Below the pieces are notes generated by a model. That model had not been told where the DNA came from, did no database searches, and saw only the letters and a program-made list of their open reading frames with translations. This document shows positions 1 through 9,227 of a DNA stretch of 64,000 nucleotides, piece by piece; position 1 is the first letter of the stretch, and each line of letters begins with the position of its first letter. The stretch is from Buchnera aphidicola (Protaphis terricola) (lineage in GTDB: Bacteria > Pseudomonadota > Gammaproteobacteria > Enterobacterales > Enterobacteriaceae), in assembly GCF_964059145.1 (NCBI RefSeq), contig NZ_OZ060405.1:248001-312000 (forward strand), in the 5' to 3' direction. The position numbers were made by a program, and so were the translations under genes.

Positions 1-6
1 TATAAG

Positions 7-480
7 GTGAATATTTTGAGTTTTAATCATCATGATTACATTCTAGATATTAAAGAAATTCTAAGAATTTTACCTCATCGTTATCCTATGCTATTAATCG
101 ATAAAATTATTAAATTTAAGGTATTTGATTATTTGAAAGCTTTGAAAAATTGTTCGATAAATGAGCCATTTTTTCAAGGTCATTTTTTAGAAGAACCTAT
201 TTTTCCAGGTGTTTTATTAATTGAATCTATGACTCAAGCAGCTGCTATTTTAATATATGTTAGTACGGGTATATTAAGAATTAATCAATTATATTATTTT
301 ATTGGTATTGAGAATGCTAGATTTAAAAAAAATGTTATTCCTGGAGATCAAATTATTATTACAGTAATTTATTTAAAAACTCAAAAAAATTTAGTAAAAT
401 TTAAAGTTTTTGCTATGGTGAATAATCAAAAAATTTGTTATGCCACCATTCTATTTTATAAAAAAGTTTATATTAAATAA
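7..480 (+). CDS. fabZ: (3R)-hydroxyacyl-ACP dehydratase FabZ
   Basis: This enzyme dehydrates beta-hydroxyacyl-ACP in the type II fatty acid synthesis cycle, in the cytoplasm. The 157-residue protein matches the FabZ hot-dog fold over its length (about 151 residues in E. coli). It has PHRYP at 23-27 and the active-site stretch GHFLEEPIFPGVLLIE, giving catalytic His59 and Glu73. The start is GTG at position 7, after a weak TAAG; no ATG lies upstream within the window, so the start is moderately sure. In E. coli fabZ is followed by lpxA, lpxB and rnhB before dnaE. Here dnaE follows after 28 bases, so the lipid A genes are gone while the fatty acid step is kept. Confidence 0.95.
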   Translation: MNILSFNHHDYILDIKEILRILPHRYPMLLIDKIIKFKVFDYLKALKNCSINEPFFQGHFLEEPIFPGVLLIESMTQAAAILIYVSTGILRINQLYYFIGIENARFKKNVIPGDQIIITVIYLKTQKNLVKFKVFAMVNNQKICYATILFYKKVYIK

Positions 481-508
481 AAATTTATATTTTAAATTTG
501 GAAAATAA

Positions 509-3500
509 ATGAATATACCAAAATTTATTCATCTTCATGTACGTAGTCATTATTCAATATCTGATGGATTATCAAAACCAGAAGATTTAGTAAAGAAAGC
601 AGTATCTTTAAAAATGATGGCTTTAGCAATGACAGATTTTAATAATTTATATGGTGTTATAAAATTTTATAATTTTGCACATAAGTATAAATTAAAGCCA
701 ATTATTGGAATAACTGTTAAATTTGTTTCAGAGTTTATAAAAAACGAATTAACAGAAATAACTATATTAGCTTCTAGTTTAGAGGGGTATAAAAATTTAA
801 TTATATTAATTTCTCGTGCTTATAAAAAAGGATATCTTAATAATAAATGTATTACGATAAAAAAAAAATGGTTGTCTGAATTTAATAATGGATTAATATT
901 ACTTTCTGGTGGTTGTCAAGGTGAAATTGGAAAAATTTTACTACGTAAGGAATTTTCATTATTATCTCATTGTTTGGGATTTTATAAAAAATATTTTCCT
1001 GAAGCTTATTATTTAGAGTTAATACGTACAGGACGAGAAAATGAAGAAAAATATTTACATTTAGCTATAGAATTATCTGATTCTAAAAATATTCCAGTAG
1101 TTGCAACGAATGATGTCTGTTTTTTAAATAAAGAAGATTTTAAAATTCATAAGATTAAGGTTTCTATTCATGAAAGAGAAATATTAAAAAATTCTAGAAT
1201 TCAAAATAATTATAGTCAACATCAATTTTTAAAAAGCAAAGAAGAAATGTTTAAACTTTTTTCTGAATTTCCTGAAGCTTTAATTAATAGTGTAGAAATT
1301 GCAAAACGTTGCAATGTTTTTATATCGTCTGGAAAATATTTTTTACCATGTTTTCCAACAGGTGATATAAGTGTTGAGAATTATTTAATTACAGAATCTA
1401 ACAAAGGATTAAAGAAACGTTTAAAGCATTCTTCTTCTAATATCAAGATAAATAAAGAAACTTATTTAAAATATAAAAATCGTTTAAATATGGAATTAAG
1501 TGTAATAAATAAAATGGGATTTCCTGGATATTTTTTAATTGTTATGGAGTTTATAAAATGGGCAAAAGATAATAATATACCAGTAGGTCCAGGCCGAGGT
1601 TCTGGGGCTGGTTCATTAGTAGCATATGCATTAAACATTACAGAAATAGATCCTTTATTATTTGATTTATTGTTTGAACGTTTTTTAAATCCTGAACGTA
1701 TCTCTTTGCCTGATTTTGATATTGATTTTTGCATGGATAAAAGAGATCAAGTGATAGATCATGTTTCAGATATATATGGTAGAAATTCAGTAGCTCAAAT
1801 TATTACTTTTGGAACTATGACAGCAAAAGCTGTAATTAGAGATGTAGGAAGAGTATTGGGATATCCTTATGGATTTATTAATAATTTATCTAAGTTAGTG
1901 CCTTTAGATCCAGGAATAACATTAAATGATGCTTTTTCTGAAAAATCAGAATTATATCATCTTTATAGAAACAATGAAGATGTAAAAAATTTAATTGATA
2001 TATCTAAAAAATTAGAAGGTATAAATCGAAGCATTGGGAAGCATGCAGGAGGGGTTGTAATTTCCCCTACTAAGATTACTGATTTTTGTCCACTATATTG
2101 TGATGAAAAAGGAGATAATCCAGTTACTCAATTTGATAAAAATGACATTGAATATGTTGGTTTACTAAAATTTGATTTTTTAGGTTTACGTACATTAACA
2201 ACAATTAGTTGCACAGTAGATATGATTAATTCAAAGTTGTTAACAAATCAAAAGAAAATTAATATTAATACTATTTCTTTAAATGATAAAAAATGTTTTA
2301 ATTTATTAAACCAGTGTAAAACTAGAGCAATATTTCAATTAGAATCTGATGGAATGAGGGATTTAATTAAAAGGTTAAAACCTGATTGTTTTGAAGATAT
2401 TATTGCACTTTTAGCACTTTTTAGGCCAGGTCCATTGCAATCAGGTATGGTAGATAATTTTATAAATCGAAAACATGGTTATGAAAAAATTTCATATCCT
2501 GATCATAAATGGCAACATATTCTTTTAAAACCGATTTTAGATTCAACTTATGGAATTATTTTATATCAAGAGCAAGTAATGAAAATTGCTCAAGTTTTAG
2601 CTGGTTATAGTTTAGGGAAAGCAGATATTTTAAGAAGGGCTATGAGTAAAAAAAATTCAAAAGATATGTTAAAACAAAGAAAAATTTTTTTAAATGGAAC
2701 AAAAAAAAACGGTATTAATCTTAAATTATCAGAAAAAATTTTTAATTTATTAGAAAAGTTTGCTGGATATGGTTTTAATAAATCTCATTCTGTAGCTTAT
2801 GCTTTAATATCTTATCAAACATTGTGGTTGAAATTATATTATCCTTCCGAATTTATATCTTCTACTATAAATTCTGATATAGGTAATACAGATAAAATAA
2901 TAATTTTAGTAAATGAAGCATTAAATATGAAATTAAATATTATTGCTCCAAATATTAATTTAAGTGAATATATGTTTTATGTTGATGGTAATAATAATAT
3001 TGTTTATGGGCTTGGAGGGATAAAAGGAATAGGTGAGAATTCAATAAAAAATATTCTTAAAGAAAGGAATAGGAACGGTTTATTTTCTGATTTATTTGAT
3101 TTATGTATTCGCTGTGATTGTTATAAAATTACTCGTAGAATATTAGAACAATTAATCATGTCTGGTAGCTTTGATTCTTTTCATAAAAATCGAAGTTATT
3201 TACTTAATTCAATTGAAGACGTTATTAAAGCATCTAAAGAATATTTACGTGTTCAAAAAAATCGACAAGGTAGTCTTTTTGGTACATTTAAAGATGAATT
3301 TAATATCATTCAAAATGATCGTTTGTTAAAATTAGATTTGTTTGAAAAAGATAGATTAAAAAATGAGTATCAAGTTTTAGGTTTTTATTTAACTGAAAAT
3401 CCTATGGATCAATTTAAAAAAGAATTAAAATATTATATAAATCATTTAAAATCTTTAGATTTAAATCTTTTAAAAGATAATAAAAAAAGAATTATTATAG

Positions 3501-3982
3501 GTATAGTAGTTTCAATTAAAATTAAAATTACAAAAAATAAAAATAAAATAGCTATATTAATATTAGACTATTATACTTCTCGTATAGAAATTATTATTTT
3601 TAATAAATTATTTAATTTATTTGAAAGATTAATTAAATTAAATGAAATTTTATTAATTCAAGGAACAATAGATATAGATAAGAATAATAGAATAATAGCA
3701 TCTAATATTATAAATTTACCATTGCTAAGAAAAAAATATGTAAAAAAATTAACTATTTTTTTAACAAAAGAAAATGATAAGTATTGTTTAAAAAAATTAT
3801 ATCAATTGTTAGAAAACCAAAAAAAAGGACATATTTTTATTGATATTATTGTTAAAAAATATTATTTTTCTTTAGGTATTATGCAAAAAAAGAAGTTTTA
3901 TATTACTATTACTAATGAGTTTTTAATGGAATTAAAATTTTTAATTGGATTAAAAAAAATAAAATTAGATTTTTTTCATTAG
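509..3982 (+). CDS. dnaE: DNA polymerase III alpha subunit
   Basis: This is the replicative polymerase catalytic subunit, 1157 residues against about 1160 in E. coli, so it is full length. An N-terminal PHP domain begins at HLHVRSHYSISDG. The catalytic aspartates fall in PDFDIDF (Asp402 and Asp404) and LKFDFLGL (Asp556), each one residue off the E. coli numbering. A Gly-rich GPGRGSGAGSLV segment and a degraded OB-fold C-terminal region follow. ATG at 509 is preceded by TTGGAAA. An uninterrupted A10 tract lies in frame at 859-868. The proofreading partner dnaQ is also in this window. The C-terminal third is Lys/Asn/Ile rich, as expected under strong AT bias. Confidence 0.97.
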   Translation: MNIPKFIHLHVRSHYSISDGLSKPEDLVKKAVSLKMMALAMTDFNNLYGVIKFYNFAHKYKLKPIIGITVKFVSEFIKNELTEITILASSLEGYKNLIILISRAYKKGYLNNKCITIKKKWLSEFNNGLILLSGGCQGEIGKILLRKEFSLLSHCLGFYKKYFPEAYYLELIRTGRENEEKYLHLAIELSDSKNIPVVATNDVCFLNKEDFKIHKIKVSIHEREILKNSRIQNNYSQHQFLKSKEEMFKLFSEFPEALINSVEIAKRCNVFISSGKYFLPCFPTGDISVENYLITESNKGLKKRLKHSSSNIKINKETYLKYKNRLNMELSVINKMGFPGYFLIVMEFIKWAKDNNIPVGPGRGSGAGSLVAYALNITEIDPLLFDLLFERFLNPERISLPDFDIDFCMDKRDQVIDHVSDIYGRNSVAQIITFGTMTAKAVIRDVGRVLGYPYGFINNLSKLVPLDPGITLNDAFSEKSELYHLYRNNEDVKNLIDISKKLEGINRSIGKHAGGVVISPTKITDFCPLYCDEKGDNPVTQFDKNDIEYVGLLKFDFLGLRTLTTISCTVDMINSKLLTNQKKININTISLNDKKCFNLLNQCKTRAIFQLESDGMRDLIKRLKPDCFEDIIALLALFRPGPLQSGMVDNFINRKHGYEKISYPDHKWQHILLKPILDSTYGIILYQEQVMKIAQVLAGYSLGKADILRRAMSKKNSKDMLKQRKIFLNGTKKNGINLKLSEKIFNLLEKFAGYGFNKSHSVAYALISYQTLWLKLYYPSEFISSTINSDIGNTDKIIILVNEALNMKLNIIAPNINLSEYMFYVDGNNNIVYGLGGIKGIGENSIKNILKERNRNGLFSDLFDLCIRCDCYKITRRILEQLIMSGSFDSFHKNRSYLLNSIEDVIKASKEYLRVQKNRQGSLFGTFKDEFNIIQNDRLLKLDLFEKDRLKNEYQVLGFYLTENPMDQFKKELKYYINHLKSLDLNLLKDNKKRIIIGIVVSIKIKITKNKNKIAILILDYYTSRIEIIIFNKLFNLFERLIKLNEILLIQGTIDIDKNNRIIASNIINLPLLRKKYVKKLTIFLTKENDKYCLKKLYQLLENQKKGHIFIDIIVKKYYFSLGIMQKKKFYITITNEFLMELKFLIGLKKIKLDFFH

Positions 3983-4036
3983 ATAAAATATAAAAAACTT
4001 CTTTTATAAAAAATTTTACTTTCAATTTTTAATTTT

Positions 4037-5749
4037 TTATATTTTTAATTGTTTTTTTAAAAAAAATATAACATCTTTTATATTAATAAAAATACTTGTT
4101 TTATTTATTCTCGAACGATATTCAACATTTTCTTTATCTATGTTATGTTTGCTGATAATAATTTGATGTGGTATTCCAAGTAAATCAATTTCATTGAACA
4201 TAATACCAGTTCTTTTATTTCTATCATCTAAAATAACATCGATATTTTCATTTTTAATTTTTTTATATAGTTGTTCTGAAATTTTTTTAGTTTTTTGGCA
4301 ATTTTCTATATTAATTGGTAAAATAGCAACTTCGAAAGGAGCGATAGAATTTGGCCAAATAATTCCATTATTATCATGGTTTTGTTCAATTATAGCTGCA
4401 ATCATTCTTGAAATACCAATTCCATAACATCCCATGTATAAGTGTTGTTTTTTACCAGATTTATTTTTTATTAATATATTCATTTTTTTTGAATATTTTA
4501 ATCCTAATTGAAAGATGTGTCCAATTTCTATGCTTTTTTTGATTTTTAAGTATTCTAATCCATCTGGTCCTAAATCATTTTTATCAATATTTCTAATATC
4601 AACAACAGTAGGTATTGGGATATCTGTTTTCCAATTTACATTAATAAAAAATTTTTCATTTATATTTGAACCAATAATAAAATTTTTCATATAATATACT
4701 GAAACATCAGAAAATATAGGAAATTTTAAATTTAATGGTCCTAAAAATTTTTTTTTCACACCTGTTAATTTAATAGTTTCTTCTTCATTAAGTATTTTTA
4801 ATGGTTTTTTTATAATATCAATTTTTTCTAATTTAAATAAATTTAATGTATGTTCGGATCGTATTAATAAAGCTATAAATGGATATTTTTCTGTTTTATT
4901 AGTTTTAACTAAAATAGTTTTTACTAATTTTTTAATAGGATGTTTTAGTTCGTTTATATGTTTAATAGATTTAATACTTTTTATTTTTTTATGAATATCT
5001 TTATTTGATGTTTGAAAAAAATTTATAGATTCTATTGATTTTGCTGTATTAATATTAGAAGAATATGATGTTTTTTCTGAAAATACTATTTCATCTTCTC
5101 CATTTTCAGATAAAGCTTGGAATTCATGAGAAATTTTACCGCCCATAGAACCTGAATCAGCTTTAACTACACGAAACTTAAGGTTAATTTTATTAAATAT
5201 ATTAATGTAACTTTGATAAAAATCATTATATGTTTTTTCTAAACATGTTTGATTGGTATGGAAAGAATACGCATCCTTCATAATAAATTCTCTAGCTCTG
5301 ATAATTCCAAATCTTGGACGTATTTCATCTCTAAATTTTGTTTGAATTTGATATACAATTAATGGAAAATTTTGATACGACTGAATTTCTTTTCCAATTA
5401 AATTTGTAATAATTTCTTCATTAGTTGGACTTAATATAAAATTTTGATTTCGTCGATCAAAAAATTGTAATAGTTCTTTTCCATATATATCTAGTCGACC
5501 ACTTTTTTCCCATAGTGTTTTAGGTTGTATAATAGGCATTAAAATTTCTAAAGCATTTATTTTTTTCATTTCATTTATGATAATTTTATTTATTTTTTTT
5601 ATTACTCGCAAGCCTGTTGGTAGCCAAGTATATAAACCTGAAGATAATTGTCTAATCATTCCACTTTTCAGCATAAGTTCATGACTAATAATTTTTGTTT
5701 CATGAGATGTTTCTTTTAAAGTTAGTAATAGGTATTGACTTGCTTTCAT
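4037..5749 (-). CDS. proS: Prolyl-tRNA synthetase
   Basis: This enzyme charges tRNA-Pro in the cytoplasm. The 570 residues match the bacterial-type class II enzyme (572 in E. coli). Motif 2 is seen as FRDEIRPRFGIIRAREF and motif 3 near GCYGIGISRMIAA. The middle of the protein, roughly residues 220-400, corresponds to the editing insertion domain that hydrolyses Ala-tRNA-Pro; it is present but diverged. The C-terminal anticodon-binding domain ends in FFLKKQLKI. The gene converges on dnaE with a 54-base AT-rich gap and diverges from flhB. ATG at 5749 is preceded at some distance by GAGAA. Confidence 0.97.
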   Translation of the reverse strand: MKASQYLLLTLKETSHETKIISHELMLKSGMIRQLSSGLYTWLPTGLRVIKKINKIIINEMKKINALEILMPIIQPKTLWEKSGRLDIYGKELLQFFDRRNQNFILSPTNEEIITNLIGKEIQSYQNFPLIVYQIQTKFRDEIRPRFGIIRAREFIMKDAYSFHTNQTCLEKTYNDFYQSYINIFNKINLKFRVVKADSGSMGGKISHEFQALSENGEDEIVFSEKTSYSSNINTAKSIESINFFQTSNKDIHKKIKSIKSIKHINELKHPIKKLVKTILVKTNKTEKYPFIALLIRSEHTLNLFKLEKIDIIKKPLKILNEEETIKLTGVKKKFLGPLNLKFPIFSDVSVYYMKNFIIGSNINEKFFINVNWKTDIPIPTVVDIRNIDKNDLGPDGLEYLKIKKSIEIGHIFQLGLKYSKKMNILIKNKSGKKQHLYMGCYGIGISRMIAAIIEQNHDNNGIIWPNSIAPFEVAILPINIENCQKTKKISEQLYKKIKNENIDVILDDRNKRTGIMFNEIDLLGIPHQIIISKHNIDKENVEYRSRINKTSIFINIKDVIFFLKKQLKI

Positions 5750-5893
5750 ATGTTAAATTCTCAATTAAGAATAAAATTTATTTGAAATTAAAGTATTTAT
5801 TAATAATAAAAAATAATTTTATTATATAATAAGATATTTTATAAAACACTTTTTAATATTTATAATTTTTAATTATGGTTAAAATATTTTAAA

Positions 5894-7045
5894 ATGAAAA
5901 ATGATACGAATGAAGAAAAAAATCAACAGCCGACTGAGCGTCATATTAAAAAATCTAAAAAGAAAGGAATAACTAGATACTCTCGTGAATTAAACTCTTT
6001 GCTAATTTTAATAATAGGAGTTTTAAATTTATTATATTTTAAAGATAAAATTATATTTGAATTTAAAAAAATTATGTTTAGTAGTTTGTATTTTAATAAT
6101 AATATTATTTTTAATGAACATAATTGTTTATTAAATATAATCTATTTTTTAAAAAGAATTTTAATTGTTTTTACTCCATTTTTAGTATCTTTATTTTTTA
6201 TAATTATCATACCATCTATTTTATTTAGTGGTATAAAATTTAGTTTTAAATCATTGAAATTTGATTTAAAAAAATTAAATTTATTAACTGGATTAAAGAG
6301 AATTTTTTCTTTAAAAATATTTTTTGAGTTATTTAAAATTATGTTAAAGTTATTAATAATAGGGGGTATAGTTTTTTATTATCTATCATTACATTTTTTT
6401 GAAATATTATTTTTTCATGTTAAAGATGTTTTTTCTGCTTTTTCTTTTGGATTGAAAAATATTTTTTATTGTTGTTTTTTAATAATATTAGGGTTAATCC
6501 CAGTTGTTATGTTTGATATTTTTTGGCAACAATTTAAATACTATAAACAGTTAAAAATGTCTTATAAACAAATTCAAGATGAATTTAAAGAACACGAAGG
6601 TAATCCTCATTTAAAAGCTAGAATTCGTCAACAAATGAAAAATAACTTAAGAAGAAGAATGATTTTAAATATTCCAAATTCTGATGTTGTTATCACTAAT
6701 CCAGTACATTGTTCAGTAGCGCTTAAATATGATGAAAAGAATATGAATGCGCCTAAAGTTATAGCAAAAGGAATTGGGTCTTTAGCTATCCAAATAAAAA
6801 GTATAGCAATAAGACATAATATTGCTATAATTTCTGCCCCATTATTAGCTCGTGCACTATATCGATATGCTGAAATAGGACAATATATACCAGGTCCTCT
6901 TTATCAAGCTGTTGCTGAAATTTTAGCGTGGGTATGGAAAGTAAAAAAATGGAAAAAAGAAGGTGGAATTTTTCCAGAAAAACCAAAAAATATATCGGTT
7001 CCATCAGAATTGAATTTTAGAGGAGCAAATAAAAGTAATGATTAA
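5894..7045 (+). CDS. flhB: Flagellar type III export protein FlhB
   Basis: This inner-membrane component of the flagellar type III export gate sets substrate specificity. The 383 residues match the family (382 in E. coli). The charged N-terminus with SRELNSLLILIIGV is followed by about four membrane segments up to roughly residue 210, then the cytoplasmic domain. The autocleavage motif, normally NPTH, reads NPVH at 269-272; the cleavage pair Asn269-Pro270 is kept at the canonical position and only Thr271 has changed to Val. The gene overlaps flhA by 8 bases, so the two are co-translated. flhE and flagellin are not nearby, which fits Buchnera keeping basal-body export without filaments. No good Shine-Dalgarno precedes the ATG. 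Confidence 0.96.
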   Translation: MKNDTNEEKNQQPTERHIKKSKKKGITRYSRELNSLLILIIGVLNLLYFKDKIIFEFKKIMFSSLYFNNNIIFNEHNCLLNIIYFLKRILIVFTPFLVSLFFIIIIPSILFSGIKFSFKSLKFDLKKLNLLTGLKRIFSLKIFFELFKIMLKLLIIGGIVFYYLSLHFFEILFFHVKDVFSAFSFGLKNIFYCCFLIILGLIPVVMFDIFWQQFKYYKQLKMSYKQIQDEFKEHEGNPHLKARIRQQMKNNLRRRMILNIPNSDVVITNPVHCSVALKYDEKNMNAPKVIAKGIGSLAIQIKSIAIRHNIAIISAPLLARALYRYAEIGQYIPGPLYQAVAEILAWVWKVKKWKKEGGIFPEKPKNISVPSELNFRGANKSND

Positions 7046-9131
7046 TTTTTATTCTGTTTTTCAGAACATGAGAAACTTTAAAAATACTCAATGGAAAGTA
7101 TTAGCAGGTCCAATACTAATTTTAATTATTTTATCAATGATGGTATTACCATTAGCTCCTTTTATTTTAGATATTTTTTTTACCTTTAATATTGCTTTAT
7201 CAGTAATTATTTTACTTGTTGCCATGTTTACTCGAAAAACTTTAGATTTTGCTGCATTTCCAACTATTTTACTTTTTTCAACATTGTTACGATTAGCATT
7301 AAATGTTGCATCTACTCGTGTTATTTTTTTAAATGGACATACAGGAACTTATTCAGCTGGTCGAGTTATAGAAGCATTTGGACATTTTTTAGTTGGTGGG
7401 AATTTTGCTATTGGAATTGTTGTATTTATTATTTTAGTAATTATTAATTTTATGGTTATTACAAAAGGGGCTGGAAGAATAGCAGAAGTAGGTGCAAGAT
7501 TTATATTAGATGCTATGCCAGGCAAACAAATGGCAATTGATGCTGATTTAAATGCAGGCTTAATTGGAGAAGAAGAAGCTAAAAAACGTCGTTTACAAAT
7601 TACACAAGAAGCTGATTTTTATGGTTCTATGGATGGCGCAAGTAAATTTGTTCGAGGTGATGCAATTGCTGGTATTTTAATTATGATACTTAATATATGT
7701 GGTGGTTTTATCATCGGTATTTTACAACATGATATGTTGTTAAGTAAAGCTGCTCAAGTTTATACTTTATTAACTATTGGAGATGGTTTAGTAGCTCAAA
7801 TTCCAGCTTTAGTTATTTCTACAGCTGCTGGAGTAATTGTTACACGCGTTAGTACTAATCAAAATGTTGGGGAACAAATTATTAGTCAATTATTTTATAA
7901 TCCTCAAGTAATTTTATTAACTGCAGTAGTTTTAGGTATACTTGGTTTTATTCCTGGTATGCCAAATTTAATATTTTTAATATTTACAATTTTATTATTT
8001 ACTTTATCTTGGTGGTTAAATAAGAAAAAACTTAGTTTAAATAATAATATTTCTTTAGTTTCTAAAAATAAGAATGAATCTACTTTAAATTTAAATAATG
8101 AAGCATCTTGGAATGATGTAGAATTAGAAGATCCTATAAGGATTGAAATAGGATTTAATTTATTACCGTTGTTAGATATTAAAAGAAATGGTGATTTATT
8201 AGAAAAAATTCGTATTGTACGTAAGCGAATTGCAAAAGATATGGGTTTTCTTCCGCCTATAGTTCATATTAAAAATAACATAGAATTAAATAGTAATTTA
8301 TATCGTATATTTATTAAAGGTTTAGAAGTTGGACAAGGTAAATGTTTATATGGAAAACTTATGGCGCTTGCTACTGGTCAGGAAATAGAATCTTTACCTT
8401 TCAAAAAAGTTATTGAACCTACCTTTGGTTTTTCTGGTTATTGGATTAATAAAGAATTTAAAGATGACGCTGAAAAGAAAGGATATTCTATAATTGAATG
8501 TAGTGATATTATTGCCACACATTTAAATTTTTTAATTTCTCAGAATATTAATGAATTATTTGGACGTTATGAAACTCAAAAATTATTAGATCATGTTAAT
8601 AAGGAAATACCTAAATTAACTGAAGATTTAATACCTAATGTAATTGATTTGACAACTGTTCATAAAATTTTAAAAAATTTACTTTTAGAACAAGTTTCAA
8701 TACGAGATATGCGAACTATTTTAGAAACATTATCAGAATATTCTATTAATCAAAAAGATGCAAATGAATTAACTAGTTTAGTTCGAATTTCATTAAGCAA
8801 GCTAATTATACAAAAGTTATTTTATAAAAAATCTATAATTGAAGTCATGATTTTAGAATCAAATTTAGAAAAATTATTATTAGATAGTTTGAAGGGTAAA
8901 AAAAATAGTATAGAACCAGGTTTATCTGATATTTTATTAGTTAAAACTAAAGAAGCAATTGAAAATCAAAAATTAATAAATGCCCCTATTGTTTTACTAG
9001 TTCCTCATGCTTTGCGATTATTTTTATCTAAATTTTTACGTTCTCAATATCCCGAATTAACTGTTCTATCTCAACTTGAAATAACAGAATCAAAAAATAT
9101 TAAAGTTACTTATATTATTGGTAATAAATAA
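7038..9131 (+). CDS. flhA: Flagellar type III export protein FlhA
   Basis: FlhA is the large export-gate subunit that uses the proton motive force and docks substrate-chaperone complexes. The 697 residues compare with 692 in E. coli. The first half is strongly conserved, with multiple membrane segments and the family signature around FPTILLFSTLLRLALNVAST and AGRIAEVGARF. The cytoplasmic half is more diverged but complete, ending in TYIIGNK. The start overlaps the end of flhB, with AGAGGAG about 12 bases upstream. A hairpin at 9153-9203 closes the transcript against convergent argS. Its strong conservation in a decaying genome implies that the export apparatus is still used, possibly for non-flagellar proteins (inference). 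Confidence 0.97.
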   Translation: MINFYSVFQNMRNFKNTQWKVLAGPILILIILSMMVLPLAPFILDIFFTFNIALSVIILLVAMFTRKTLDFAAFPTILLFSTLLRLALNVASTRVIFLNGHTGTYSAGRVIEAFGHFLVGGNFAIGIVVFIILVIINFMVITKGAGRIAEVGARFILDAMPGKQMAIDADLNAGLIGEEEAKKRRLQITQEADFYGSMDGASKFVRGDAIAGILIMILNICGGFIIGILQHDMLLSKAAQVYTLLTIGDGLVAQIPALVISTAAGVIVTRVSTNQNVGEQIISQLFYNPQVILLTAVVLGILGFIPGMPNLIFLIFTILLFTLSWWLNKKKLSLNNNISLVSKNKNESTLNLNNEASWNDVELEDPIRIEIGFNLLPLLDIKRNGDLLEKIRIVRKRIAKDMGFLPPIVHIKNNIELNSNLYRIFIKGLEVGQGKCLYGKLMALATGQEIESLPFKKVIEPTFGFSGYWINKEFKDDAEKKGYSIIECSDIIATHLNFLISQNINELFGRYETQKLLDHVNKEIPKLTEDLIPNVIDLTTVHKILKNLLLEQVSIRDMRTILETLSEYSINQKDANELTSLVRISLSKLIIQKLFYKKSIIEVMILESNLEKLLLDSLKGKKNSIEPGLSDILLVKTKEAIENQKLINAPIVLLVPHALRLFLSKFLRSQYPELTVLSQLEITESKNIKVTYIIGNK

Positions 9132-9152
9132 AAATATTTTTAAAAATAAATT

Positions 9153-9203
9153 GGTGTGGTTTTAAGTGGTATGTTGTTTATAATACTACATTACTACCTC
9201 ACC
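9153..9203. terminator. Imperfect stem-loop between convergent flhA and argS
   Basis: The sequence folds into a two-part hairpin. The outer arm GGTGTGGT pairs with ACCTCACC with one mismatch. The inner arm GTGGTAT pairs with ATACTAC with one G-U pair. It is richer in GC than its surroundings and lies 22 bases after the flhA stop and 25 bases before the argS stop. A bidirectional terminator is the simplest reading, though there is no clean U-tract. A small structured RNA or a decayed tRNA cannot be excluded. Confidence 0.45.
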
Positions 9204-9227
9204 TTGTTAAAATCTTAATTATATAAA

